A stretch of 64,000 nt of DNA from a virus. Location: IMG/VR virus record IMGVR_UViG_3300025132_007963, positions 1 through 64,000 of that record; one strand, written 5' to 3'. The notes under the pieces were generated by a model. That model was not told the DNA's origin, ran no database searches, and saw only the letters and a program-made list of their open reading frames with translations. Each line of letters opens with the position of its first letter. Within the stretch, counting starts at the first letter, position 1. Positions 19,923 to 28,187 of this stretch are shown piece after piece. A program made the position numbers and the translations under genes.

Positions 19923-22322
19923 TTATTCTATCCTTTCTAGTGATGTTGAAACTTTAAAAATTCTTTGCACGTTTCTAATTCTCTTAATAGATCTTAAAAT
20001 TTTGGCCTTCGCATCCTCTGGGTTTGAAAATGTCCCCGGATAACTTGGGATAAACTTTACGCTTAAGCCTGCAATGTAGGTTTGCTCTGCAACCTTTCTA
20101 TTAGAGATAGCGACGTTAACAATAGTAACCGTAGGCAATGCGCGTACTTCTGCCAAAATATCGTCAAGGCCTCGTTTCGCGTCTCCTACATCTATAGTAT
20201 ACCCCAGCATGCAATAAAATTTATATATTCCTCGTTGTCTTGGTCTATTTTTTTCCTCCGAGAGTAGGGTAAAGTATTTTTCTATCTCGTTATCAACACT
20301 CTCGCCTAATCCTGTTTGCTTGCTAAACTCTTCTCGGTTTATCAATTCTGTAGCGGTTTCTTTAACGGCTTTGGCAAACATATCTTCATTGTCTTGAATA
20401 AACTTTGCTATGCTGGCTATACCTTGAATGTTCTCGGCGCTTGGCTTTAAGGTCTGCCCTGAAATTTCTCTTCTAACAGGGTTGAGAATGTTAACATTAA
20501 CAAAGAAAGCTAATGCGTGTTCTCCAAGAGCACTTGTTTTTATCTTGATTGCTTTAACAAGCAATTTATATCTAGGAATTGACTTTCTTATAAATGCTTT
20601 AGACGGCAACTCAGGAAGCTCAGGGATTGGCAAGTCTTGTTGCTTTGCTAACTCATCAGCTATTTCTGTAGATACTTCTTCAAGATTACGAAGAGTTCTT
20701 CCAGTATAAGAATTGTTCATACCAGTGACAGCTGCTTTTATATAGTCATCTGATAATTTATCCGGAGCAGTCTCTATCCCGTCTGATATATCTATCAAGA
20801 CATAATCATCTCTATCTGGTAACTTATCAGGACCTATTATCTTTCCGTTATAAACAACGAACTTCTTTTTTAAGACTGCGAATATACCTTCGTGATCATT
20901 ATTGGCAATGGCATAGCCTCCAAGGTCAGATAACAAATGCTCTTCTTTATCTCTAATCTTTTGCTGAGTATCAGAAACAGCAGTGTGCTTCATATACCCC
21001 TCTTTCCTTAAATGGTCTGCTAATACTGACTCTATTTCTATAGCTCGCTCTCTGCTGATACCTAGATTGTAGAGCCAATTATCAAAGCCGTTTGGATTAG
21101 GTTCGTACTCTCTTGATTCTATTCTTAATAAGATACCATCTGATTGAACGTCAACTTCTTCGACGCCATAGTAACTGGCTTCTTGGTCTAAGACTTCTCT
21201 GATATCGTCCATAAACTGTTGCGAATCAGAGCCCCAACTATCTGGCATCTCTTCTTCACCTAATTGGTCATCGTCTATTCTAAAGAAATAATCGCCACCA
21301 AACGAAAGATAGTCACCACCACTGCCGTCGTCCATCACCTCATAGTAAGCGCTAAAACTATCTGGCGGTCTGTTATTCTGTGTCCACTCTTTTAGAATAT
21401 TTTCAGCTTTTATTTCAAAATTGCTTTCTGGTGGTTCTTCTTCTATTATATCTCTTCCATTTTGGATTATATCTGAGTATGCTTCTGCTGCGTCGGGCTG
21501 GTCGATACCTGCTTCAATCATTGCAGTGTATAAGATATCTGGATCGTGTCTATCATCTGATGCGTCGTATGCTTCTTCTACGTCGTATTCAGTATCAATT
21601 GCCGAGGAGTTGCCACCACGCGCAAACACAAGCGCTATTTTATGATAAACATGGTCTTCAGGTAGTTTGTCAATCCTAACCATAACAAAAGCTCTGCCCT
21701 CTTCAGTATATTGTTGGAAGTAGTTTTTTGCTCGCGTTGCTGATATGCACCACCTTGTGTTCCTTCCGAAATAGCAAGATGCCTCTGTGGTATTCGGTCT
21801 AACTGCGAAGACGCCATGATCTTCGTAAACAAAAGTAGAGCCAGCTTTAGCTGCAGCTTTTTCTTTCTCCCTCTTTTCCCGTTCCGTATCTTGCTTTTCA
21901 TATTTGTCAATAATCTCTCGCGCTTTTTTCATATCAAGTCTATAAATATCTTTTTCTTCCATCCTAGCACCGTGTCTTTCCAATGTACGCTGAAAACCGA
22001 AAATAACATTTAATACTTCTTCTGCCTGTGTTATGTTGTTATTATCCGGACTAGGATCTTGAGCATTAACAGGTCCCAGAGTAGCAGCCCTAACAGGACC
22101 CTCTGGGTATATCTTTTCCCACGCTTGCATTGCCCAAAGTAAATACTTAGATACACCCTTTGGACCTAGATTAGTCTCAAGGGTCTGACGGAACAAATCT
22201 AGCCAGCCCAACTCTGTGAGTTGAGGGTATTGTTTCTTTATATCTTTTACTCTTGCTTCTACTAATAATGATAAGTCATCGTACTTGTTTAGATAATCAA
22301 TCCACTTTCTCTGAAATTTCAT
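19923..22322 (-). CDS. large hypothetical protein with TRWC motif (799 aa)
   Basis: Start at ATG 22320-22322; a GTG four codons upstream is weaker. Residues 15-70 hold LLVEARVKDIKKQYPQLTEL and a KYLLWAMQAWE segment. About residues 170-215 have FAVRPNTTEASCYFGRNTRW then CISATRAKNYFQQYTEEGRA, a (T/S)RWC.s......Y...G.a motif I know from large uncharacterised phage proteins. A very acidic middle (250-420) and a C-terminal alpha/beta part (TIVNVAISNRKV..., IRNVQRI) follow. A promoter-like or late motif lies directly upstream. Probably a virion-internal or host-takeover protein; not proved. Confidence 0.8.
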   Translation of the reverse strand: MKFQRKWIDYLNKYDDLSLLVEARVKDIKKQYPQLTELGWLDLFRQTLETNLGPKGVSKYLLWAMQAWEKIYPEGPVRAATLGPVNAQDPSPDNNNITQAEEVLNVIFGFQRTLERHGARMEEKDIYRLDMKKAREIIDKYEKQDTEREKREKEKAAAKAGSTFVYEDHGVFAVRPNTTEASCYFGRNTRWCISATRAKNYFQQYTEEGRAFVMVRIDKLPEDHVYHKIALVFARGGNSSAIDTEYDVEEAYDASDDRHDPDILYTAMIEAGIDQPDAAEAYSDIIQNGRDIIEEEPPESNFEIKAENILKEWTQNNRPPDSFSAYYEVMDDGSGGDYLSFGGDYFFRIDDDQLGEEEMPDSWGSDSQQFMDDIREVLDQEASYYGVEEVDVQSDGILLRIESREYEPNPNGFDNWLYNLGISRERAIEIESVLADHLRKEGYMKHTAVSDTQQKIRDKEEHLLSDLGGYAIANNDHEGIFAVLKKKFVVYNGKIIGPDKLPDRDDYVLIDISDGIETAPDKLSDDYIKAAVTGMNNSYTGRTLRNLEEVSTEIADELAKQQDLPIPELPELPSKAFIRKSIPRYKLLVKAIKIKTSALGEHALAFFVNVNILNPVRREISGQTLKPSAENIQGIASIAKFIQDNEDMFAKAVKETATELINREEFSKQTGLGESVDNEIEKYFTLLSEEKNRPRQRGIYKFYCMLGYTIDVGDAKRGLDDILAEVRALPTVTIVNVAISNRKVAEQTYIAGLSVKFIPSYPGTFSNPEDAKAKILRSIKRIRNVQRIFKVSTSLERIE

Positions 22323-22337
22323 AGATAATGACACCTT

Positions 22338-22366
22338 TTTATAGTAAATAGTAAAGGGGATAGCAA
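22338..22366 (-). promoter_or_regulatory. promoter-like site with CTATTTA motif
   Basis: TTGCTA (22361-22366), 17-base spacer, TATAAA (22338-22343) on the minus strand. The spacer contains CTATTTAC (22345-22351), the motif shared with other virion-type genes. Either reading would serve the 19923-22322 gene. Confidence 0.5.
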
Positions 22367-22389
22367 AGTTTCCTTTACTTTTTTAAGAT

Positions 22390-22758
22390 TTATTGACTTT
22401 CTATGGTTAATCCATTTTGACTTAATTGATTTTTTATATCTTTGATTATAAGAAGTGTTTTACCTAACACAACTACATGCTGTCGGTTAACTTTAAAAGC
22501 TAATTTTTCCGGAGACTTTGCATCTGGAGGGACTACGAAAGTTCTATCTAAATAATCTTTTAGTGTTATGTTAGTTGCATACAACTCACAGAACAAAGAG
22601 AACACTTCATCCCCAAAGTTTATTATCCCTTTGAAATAATCTGAAAAGAAACTTTTGATTCTAGATAGATCTCTTTCTGCATTTTCTCTAAAGCTGTCTA
22701 CTTCATCTGGCCTAAGATATATATAATTTGGATTTTCATCGTTTTGATCTGACGACAT
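22390..22758 (-). CDS. hypothetical protein (122 aa)
   Basis: ATG 22756-22758 with AAAGGGG. MSSDQNDENPNYIYLRPDEV, then a long helical part and HVVVLGKTLLIIKDIKNQL. Follows the 22736-23161 gene with a 23-base overlap. No family recognised. Confidence 0.8.
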   Translation of the reverse strand: MSSDQNDENPNYIYLRPDEVDSFRENAERDLSRIKSFFSDYFKGIINFGDEVFSLFCELYATNITLKDYLDRTFVVPPDAKSPEKLAFKVNRQHVVVLGKTLLIIKDIKNQLSQNGLTIESQ

Positions 22759-23161
22759 TTTGCCCCTTTCCCCAGAAAAGTTTATTAGTTCTTTTGTCTG
22801 TTATCAGTAAAGCTGATACATACTTTTCACCGCCTCTTTCAACGATGTTCGCTTTATAGAGATCCAAACGACCATACTTTGGAGTGTGTATTCTCCTGGC
22901 ATATTTTTTTCTAGGTGGGGGTTGGTTTAAAGTTTTGATACATGCATCAATAATTTGTTCTTCCTCTTCTAAATTCATGTTAGTCGCTTGGTCAAAATCA
23001 ACATTTATATGCACCCCAACAACCCACTTCTTAGATCCGAATTCTGGAATATCCCAAAAATTTGAATTATGATACCTACCATATCTGCTCTGGGTCTCGT
23101 CAGCAGTTGGCTCTGTCGTATATCTTGGCATTGGCTTTAGGTCACATGAAAGTCTCATCAT
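22736..23161 (-). CDS. hypothetical protein (141 aa)
   Basis: ATG 23159-23161 with AAGGTG. A polar N-terminus (MPRYTTEPTADETQSRYGRY), WVVGVHINVDFDQATN, LEEEEQIIDACIKTL, then a basic beta-rich end (ALLITDKRTNKLFWGKGQNV). The ATG overlaps the glutaredoxin stop. Function unknown. Confidence 0.8.
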   Translation of the reverse strand: MMRLSCDLKPMPRYTTEPTADETQSRYGRYHNSNFWDIPEFGSKKWVVGVHINVDFDQATNMNLEEEEQIIDACIKTLNQPPPRKKYARRIHTPKYGRLDLYKANIVERGGEKYVSALLITDKRTNKLFWGKGQNVVRSKR

Positions 23162-23415
23162 TTGTTCACCTTGATTATATTTGATAAGTCACTAAAGCCG
23201 CCTATCAAACTACATTGACCTGTATTCTTATCATTTCTAATAATTATGGGTACAGTAGGGTGATCATAAAATTGTTTTGTATAGTTCAAAAATTGATTAT
23301 CATCGCTTAAATTAAAAAAGACGTACTCTTTGTTTAGAGAATCTAAAGCCTCAGTTGCTAGAGAACAATATGGGCAAGTGCGTGTCCCATAAATAAAGTA
23401 TCTTTCATTAGCCAT
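23158..23415 (-). CDS. grx: glutaredoxin
   Basis: 85 residues from ATG 23413-23415 with AGGGG upstream; 24 extra codons upstream overlap the next gene and are rejected. TCPYCSLATEAL carries the CPYC active site (about residues 14-17); PTVPIIIRN holds the cis-proline and GGFSDLSNII the glutathione-binding end. Glutaredoxins reduce disulfides with glutathione and feed electrons to ribonucleotide reductase, so it may support the class II RNR encoded at 43872-45734. Confidence 0.9.
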   Translation of the reverse strand: MANERYFIYGTRTCPYCSLATEALDSLNKEYVFFNLSDDNQFLNYTKQFYDHPTVPIIIRNDKNTGQCSLIGGFSDLSNIIKVNK

Positions 23416-23707
23416 GCAATAAGCCCCTGTCTTTTTTCTGCAAAAGGGTAATTTCCTCTTGTAACTCTGAAGCGTTGCCGACCACAACTATATCAAGGCC
23501 GGCGTTACCTTTATTTAAAGATATCGTACAAAAGCTACTATTAGCCAAGACACCATCTATCTTTCCTTCATACAAACTACTTTGATTTGGCCTAATACAG
23601 ATTATGTGTTTCGGATTTATTAAAACATCTCTAGTTTTAAAATTCATTTTTGCTTGGGATGTTTTAGAAAAATTAGTTTCTCTAAAAATCTCTTTAACTT
23701 TTAACAT
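23408..23707 (-). CDS. hypothetical protein (99 aa)
   Basis: ATG 23705-23707 with GAGGAG. Begins MLKVKEIFRETNFSKTSQAK, then ISLNKGNAGLDIVVVGNASE and a helical end. The beta-rich middle (VLINPKHIICIRPN) recalls single-domain adaptors of unknown role. Overlaps glutaredoxin by 8 bases. Confidence 0.75.
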   Translation of the reverse strand: MLKVKEIFRETNFSKTSQAKMNFKTRDVLINPKHIICIRPNQSSLYEGKIDGVLANSSFCTISLNKGNAGLDIVVVGNASELQEEITLLQKKDRGLLHG

Positions 23708-23919
23708 GCTGTCTCCTCTACTAAATAAGTTTTTCTTCTTAAGACATAACAATCACTACCCTCATATAATATTTTGTAATAGCTTTCATTAAGATCTTTA
23801 TCCGGAAGCATTAAGAACACGCTTGGCTTCTCAAGCATATGAAAACCACTCCAGCTCCCTTGGTCTTCCCCATATAAAACCTGACACTCTGTGGGCACAT
23901 AAACTAGCTTATTTGGCAT
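23701..23919 (-). CDS. hypothetical protein (72 aa)
   Basis: MPNKLVYVPTECQVLYGEDQ, SVFLMLPDKDLNESYYKILY, then CYVLRRKTYLVEETAC. Small beta protein, overlapping both neighbours. Ribosome-binding site GGAGG lies a little far. Function unknown. Confidence 0.75.
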   Translation of the reverse strand: MPNKLVYVPTECQVLYGEDQGSWSGFHMLEKPSVFLMLPDKDLNESYYKILYEGSDCYVLRRKTYLVEETAC

Positions 23920-24211
23920 CTAATGGAGCCTCCTGTGGGGGATCCTGGCCCTCATCTGAGCTAGTGATTGCTCTAAGGTATCCTGAAGCGATTGCTGAAC
24001 AATCTTCTAAAATTATGTCTGATTCCATCATGTGAAACCTGACATCTTCCATCCTCTTGAGGGCTTTCTCCATGGATCGATCTTTAATTTCTTTAAGATT
24101 AGAACATATGCTTAGTGCTGTCTCTAAGTTTTTTTCCGCTCTCAAGATTAATTGATCCATTTCCGCTGGGACGTTTTCTAAGTCCGTAGTGTATGATATC
24201 TTTACTTTCAT
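23909..24211 (-). CDS. hypothetical coiled-coil protein (100 aa)
   Basis: ATG 24209-24211 with GGAG; starts MKVKISYTTDLENVPAEMDQ, then helices (LRAEKNLETALSICSNLKEI, KALKRMEDVRFHMMESD). Acidic C-terminal tail (SSDEGQDPPQEAPLDAK). No family recognised. Confidence 0.75.
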   Translation of the reverse strand: MKVKISYTTDLENVPAEMDQLILRAEKNLETALSICSNLKEIKDRSMEKALKRMEDVRFHMMESDIILEDCSAIASGYLRAITSSDEGQDPPQEAPLDAK

Positions 24212-24636
24212 TAAAACCACTCCATATAAGATATTAAAGCATTCTGTCTATGTTTATTCCATCTGTCCTCATCTATTTTTATGGAAAAACACTCTGCTAA
24301 TTTTTTACCGTATTCCCACGCCAACACTTCTTCTCTAATGATATCAGCTCTATGGTTTTTATTGCCTCTAGCCTCTCTGCTATCTTTTATCATGTATGGG
24401 AACTGTGCGCGAAATGAATTATAATCACTTTCATCACATCTTAATATAACATGCCCAGCTTCGTGCAGGAGGGTATGTAAGCGAGAAATATAATTTTGTC
24501 TGGAATTTATTTCTATTCTTTTAGAATCGTAGTAGAAAGCATCGGAATAATCGACGTCATAATGGACCTCGACGCCATACTGTTGCAACACAAAACTTTC
24601 TACAATTTTAAGCTGCTCTTCAATTAACTTCTTCAA
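24211..24636 (-). CDS. HExxH metallopeptidase-like protein (141 aa)
   Basis: LHTLLHEAGHVIL (about residues 54-66) is a zinc-peptidase helix of the ImmA/IrrE type; a downstream acidic EEVLAWEYGKKLAE supplies the likely third ligand. TTG start 24634-24636 with GGAG five bases upstream. ImmA-like peptidases cleave repressors in mobile elements. Here no repressor gene is seen, so a host or virion target is possible. First gene after the promoter at 24656-24684. Confidence 0.75.
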   Translation of the reverse strand: MKKLIEEQLKIVESFVLQQYGVEVHYDVDYSDAFYYDSKRIEINSRQNYISRLHTLLHEAGHVILRCDESDYNSFRAQFPYMIKDSREARGNKNHRADIIREEVLAWEYGKKLAECFSIKIDEDRWNKHRQNALISYMEWF

Positions 24637-24655
24637 TTTAACTCCACTTTCTTAT

Positions 24656-24684
24656 ACTGTAACAGAAAAAATGCGCTAAGTCAA
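24656..24684 (-). promoter_or_regulatory. sigma70-like promoter
   Basis: TTGACT (24679-24684), 17-base spacer, TACAGT (24656-24661) on the minus strand; the -35 overlaps the end of the 24681-24956 gene. Confidence 0.7.
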
Positions 24685-24956
24685 GTTATAAATTTTATAA
24701 TCATGGCACCCATCAGGCCCAGGGTAGATGTAAAAAGCGTCCATATCAACTTCGAAGATAAAGCTTTCCAAGCTTCAAGTGCTCTGATCCTTGCGTAAAG
24801 GCCTTCATCCGGATTATATACAGCCTCTTTTATTTTGGCTACATCATCTGCTATTTCTTCTTGTTTAATTTTTAATTGTTCAAATTCAATATCAACAACA
24901 GTTAATAATTTATCAACTTTAACTTCCAACTTATTTATCATTTGACCATCAGACAT
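24681..24956 (-). CDS. coiled-coil protein with C-terminal membrane anchor (91 aa)
   Basis: ATG 24954-24956 with GAGGTG. A 45-residue coiled coil (KVDKLLTVVDIEFEQLKIKQ), a conserved AVYNPDEGLYARIRALE segment, and one membrane helix (LIWTLFTSTLGLMGAMIIKF). This layout is like XhlA/holin-associated proteins and small uncharacterised proteins of T4-like marine phages. A role at the inner membrane is likely; lysis is possible. Confidence 0.8.
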   Translation of the reverse strand: MSDGQMINKLEVKVDKLLTVVDIEFEQLKIKQEEIADDVAKIKEAVYNPDEGLYARIRALEAWKALSSKLIWTLFTSTLGLMGAMIIKFIT

Positions 24957-24991
24957 ATAATACACCTCTTATTTATGGAAGGACGCTAAGC

Positions 24992-24998
24992 TAAATAG
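24992..24998 (-). promoter_or_regulatory. CTATTTA motif, candidate late promoter element
   Basis: Minus strand CTATTTAG between groEL and the 24681-24956 gene, 36 bases upstream of that ATG. Confidence 0.3.
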
Positions 24999-25009
24999 GC
25001 CAAACAATC

Positions 25010-26593
25010 CTAATCGGCTTCAATTATTGCGTGATCTGTTGTAATTAAAATGCCTGCAACTGATGCTGCATTTTGTAACGCGCACCTTGTAACCTTCGCA
25101 GGATCAATTATACCTAATTCAAAAAGGTCGACCAATTCACCAGAATTAAAATTGATTCCGGATTTCAAATCCGATGTACTAGACAGCTTTGCAACGATCT
25201 CTTCAAAATCATAGCCTGAATTTCTAGACATCATCCTTATGGGAGAGGCTAAAGCCTCTTTGATAATCAAAAGTCCTAACTCTTGCTCTTTGTTTTCCAG
25301 TGTATCTGGCGGTAGAGATAAGTCTTGAGATATACGAAACAGTATGGTTCCACCACCCGGGACAATGCCCTCCATCTGTGCTGACCTTACTGCCTCTAAT
25401 GCGTCTTCTATTCTGTGTTTCTTTTCAAGCATTTCAACTTGAGTAGCAGCACCAACTTTGATAATAGCAACCCCTGACGCGAGCCTTGTAATCCTCTCTT
25501 GAATAATCTCGCACTCACGTAACGATTCTGTGATCTCTATTTCATTTTTAAGTGTTCCAATTCTATCATCTAATAATACAGGATCTGCGTCTCCGCCAAC
25601 AATGGTGGTTGAATTTTTAGAAATCTCAATGCTCTTTGCGGATCCAAAGTCATTTAGCTTAACCTCCTTTACATCGTCGCCAAGTTCTCTCTTGAAGAAC
25701 CTGGAGCCAGTTGCAATAGCCAAATCGTTCATGATGTTTCTTCGTTCCTCGCCGTACCTTGGTGCTTTGATAGCCACAACCTTCATCGAGCCTCTAACTG
25801 TATTCATGATTAAGGCAGCTAACGCTTGGCCTTCAATATCATCTGCCACAATAACAAAAGGTCTACTTTCTCTAGCTGCAATTTCCAAAGCAGGTAGAAT
25901 TTGCTCTACTCTCTCTAGTTTGTTATCTGTGATGAGAAACAAAGGTCGGTCATGACGGGCAACATTTCTTCTTTGATCCGTGACAAAAGCTGCGGCTGCA
26001 TAACCAGAATCAAACCTAAATCCTTCAACAAGCTCTAGAGTTGTGTCAACCGATCTAGCCTCCTCGATGGTAATTGAGCCATCTTTACCGACTTTATCCA
26101 CTGCCATGGCAATGATATCGCCAATGCCCCCATCATTATTAGCAGATATTGAAGCAACATGAGCAACATCCTCTGCACTAGAAACTGGCCTTGCTGCGTC
26201 TTCAATACGGTTGCAAACTTCTTTAACAGTTTTATCAATGCCTCTTTTAATCTCAACTGGACTTATACCGTCTTCGATATGTTTGAGTGCTTCATTGTAG
26301 ATAGCTCTTGTAAGAACAGTAGAAGTTGTTGTGCCGTCACCAGCATCGACATTTGTCTTAGCTGATGCCTGTTTAACTAATTGTGCTCCAGCGTTCATAA
26401 CCGGATCTTTAAGATCTACAAATTTTGCAACAGTCACGCCATCTTTTGTAATGATAGGCATAGCATTCTTTTGCTGCAGGATGACATTTCGACCTCTTGG
26501 GCCAAGCGTCGATGCTACGTTATCTGCTAAGATATTTACACCCTCTGTGATTTTTTCACGCAGAGTGTCTTTGGAAGAAAAATGTTTGGACAT
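25010..26593 (-). CDS. groEL: GroEL-type chaperonin (Hsp60)
   Basis: 527 residues, slightly shorter than bacterial GroEL (about 545). Hallmarks: TLGPRGRNVILQ, ITKDGVTVAK, DAGDGTTTSTVLTRAI (ATP site), ISANNDGGIGDIIA, LELVEGFRFDSGYAAAAFVT, and VPGGGTILFR near the C-terminus. The C-terminal Gly-Gly-Met tail of bacterial GroEL is missing (ends HAIIEAD). It would assemble as a double ring and fold proteins with the GroES-like protein at 43028-43342. Driven by its own consensus promoter at 26625-26653. Confidence 0.97.
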   Translation of the reverse strand: MSKHFSSKDTLREKITEGVNILADNVASTLGPRGRNVILQQKNAMPIITKDGVTVAKFVDLKDPVMNAGAQLVKQASAKTNVDAGDGTTTSTVLTRAIYNEALKHIEDGISPVEIKRGIDKTVKEVCNRIEDAARPVSSAEDVAHVASISANNDGGIGDIIAMAVDKVGKDGSITIEEARSVDTTLELVEGFRFDSGYAAAAFVTDQRRNVARHDRPLFLITDNKLERVEQILPALEIAARESRPFVIVADDIEGQALAALIMNTVRGSMKVVAIKAPRYGEERRNIMNDLAIATGSRFFKRELGDDVKEVKLNDFGSAKSIEISKNSTTIVGGDADPVLLDDRIGTLKNEIEITESLRECEIIQERITRLASGVAIIKVGAATQVEMLEKKHRIEDALEAVRSAQMEGIVPGGGTILFRISQDLSLPPDTLENKEQELGLLIIKEALASPIRMMSRNSGYDFEEIVAKLSSTSDLKSGINFNSGELVDLFELGIIDPAKVTRCALQNAASVAGILITTDHAIIEAD

Positions 26594-26624
26594 TAAATAC
26601 TCACTTTCGTTTTATACATTATAT

Positions 26625-26653
26625 ATTATAAGCACAGACTTTATAAATGTCAA
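26625..26653 (-). promoter_or_regulatory. consensus sigma70 promoter of groEL
   Basis: Perfect TTGACA (26648-26653), 17-base spacer, perfect TATAAT (26625-26630) on the minus strand. The best promoter in the window; no CIRCE-type inverted repeat was seen beside it. Confidence 0.92.
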
Positions 26654-26657
26654 GGAT

Positions 26658-28160
26658 TTATTTATCAATATCTATGGCTGCGTTTTCAGTTGCAGTCTTA
26701 AGTTTGTCGACATCGGCTGACGCCTTCAACATGTAGGTTTTTCTATCTTCGTCGCCACCAGTCATATAAAGACTAAGATTATCGCTGAAATTTTCCAGAG
26801 CTTGATATATAGGCGCGATTGTTGATTCTAAAAGAGTTGCATACCTCTCCCAAGATGCTTTAAGAGTTTCCTCTCCCAGTGACAGTTCTGCAATTGTCTG
26901 AAACCCTCTTATGCTCTCAGCCTGATCTCTTGTAAATTCAAACTGTTGTTTCTCCGTGTATCCTGGTGTTTTCATTAAGGAGGCAAACACCGGTTCTGAA
27001 TTACCAGTATCCTTAAAAACATTAATAGCTCTTTCTAGCTGTTGTACGATGGCATAGGATCCAAAAATAACTGAAGCTTTTGTTTGTTCAAACTTTTCTT
27101 CTGTGTATTTTATTTCAAATGGCCCATACTTTTGTAAGGTATCTGTGTCCATATTTATAAGAGAGCTTACGAACTTAGACATACTGCTTGGCGCAAGTCT
27201 GAGTTGGGCCTCATTTAATTCTTGTCCTTTTTTATCACTGAACGTGAATATATGCGCGGACGGTTGTGATGGCACTATTCCACTTAAACCTCTTTTCTTT
27301 AAAGTTTGAGGGTTGGCCGTCTTTATTAGTTTTATGGCCATGCCGGCATCAACTAATTGTTTTAGTTTTTGCTGTAGTTTAGATGCACTTTCCATATCAT
27401 CCTCTGCGAATTTTTCAGGATCTTTAATTGTTACTTGCTTAAGAAGAGGCTTAACAAATACATCCAAAAAGTTTTCCAGTGTTATCCTAAATTCTCCAAA
27501 TTCTAATGCTTCAGTTGATCCACCCTCGCCCCTCTTTCTTCTAGCATCCAAATAGACAATGTGATCTCTACTCTTAAAATGCTCTACCATGTTTTTAAAT
27601 GAACCCTTAACGCCAGTTGTCTGACCCAACAGTTTAAGAGAGTATTCTACGCCACCTAAAACAACATCGGTTATTGGTTTGCCTGCGACGTCTTTCTCCT
27701 CAGAACCTGTAATTTGTTCAGCATCAAGGCCCATTAGGCCTGCGAGAAAACCTTCGAATATAAATCCGCCTGCAGATTCAGTGAAGTCATCAAGTATCGT
27801 ACTTAAGACCTCTAAGATAACAAGAGTTGATAGGACTTCTCTCACATTGGTGAGTTGCAATTCACCACTTACCACACCCGTAAGAAACTGTAACTTTTCT
27901 GGTAATGTATCGCCAGGTATGTTTCTACTGTATCTTTCAATAATTTGTCTATCTTTTGACCCAGGGACACCCCAAGCCTCAGTAATTCTAAGTTTAGGTA
28001 TTGGTATCCTAACTTCTTGTTCAACACCCCTTGCACTTTCTTGCTCTTCTTGAATCAAAGGCAAGTCACCCAATAGATTTTCTATTAATGATATAAAGTC
28101 TTCAGCGTTACCTTTTTTCTTACCATAAATTTCAAATAACTGTTTATCTAAATCTGACAT
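26658..28160 (-). CDS. putative virion protein (500 aa)
   Basis: ATG 28158-28160 with GAGG eight bases upstream. Residues about 95-185 contain GFIFEGFLAGLMG, then ITDVVLGGVEYSLKLL: the order Glu, Asp, Ser-x-Lys resembles the PD-(D/E)XK nuclease core, though the last acidic residue is Ser. A long helical C-terminal half follows. I recall similar proteins from large marine phages without a proven role. It lies between groEL and clpP, with a CTATTTA motif upstream, which favours a virion or assembly role. Confidence 0.75.
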   Translation of the reverse strand: MSDLDKQLFEIYGKKKGNAEDFISLIENLLGDLPLIQEEQESARGVEQEVRIPIPKLRITEAWGVPGSKDRQIIERYSRNIPGDTLPEKLQFLTGVVSGELQLTNVREVLSTLVILEVLSTILDDFTESAGGFIFEGFLAGLMGLDAEQITGSEEKDVAGKPITDVVLGGVEYSLKLLGQTTGVKGSFKNMVEHFKSRDHIVYLDARRKRGEGGSTEALEFGEFRITLENFLDVFVKPLLKQVTIKDPEKFAEDDMESASKLQQKLKQLVDAGMAIKLIKTANPQTLKKRGLSGIVPSQPSAHIFTFSDKKGQELNEAQLRLAPSSMSKFVSSLINMDTDTLQKYGPFEIKYTEEKFEQTKASVIFGSYAIVQQLERAINVFKDTGNSEPVFASLMKTPGYTEKQQFEFTRDQAESIRGFQTIAELSLGEETLKASWERYATLLESTIAPIYQALENFSDNLSLYMTGGDEDRKTYMLKASADVDKLKTATENAAIDIDK

Positions 28161-28178
28161 TACTAACACCTCTCCTAG

Positions 28179-28185
28179 TAAATAG
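28179..28185 (-). promoter_or_regulatory. CTATTTA motif, candidate late promoter element
   Basis: Minus strand CTATTTAC, 19 bases upstream of the 26658-28160 ATG and just after the clpP stop. Confidence 0.4.
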
Positions 28186-28187
28186 TT

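Noticed and set aside
25530-25955. 141-residue plus-strand frame inside groEL
   Set aside because: Antisense to a conserved part of GroEL, which fully explains the open frame.
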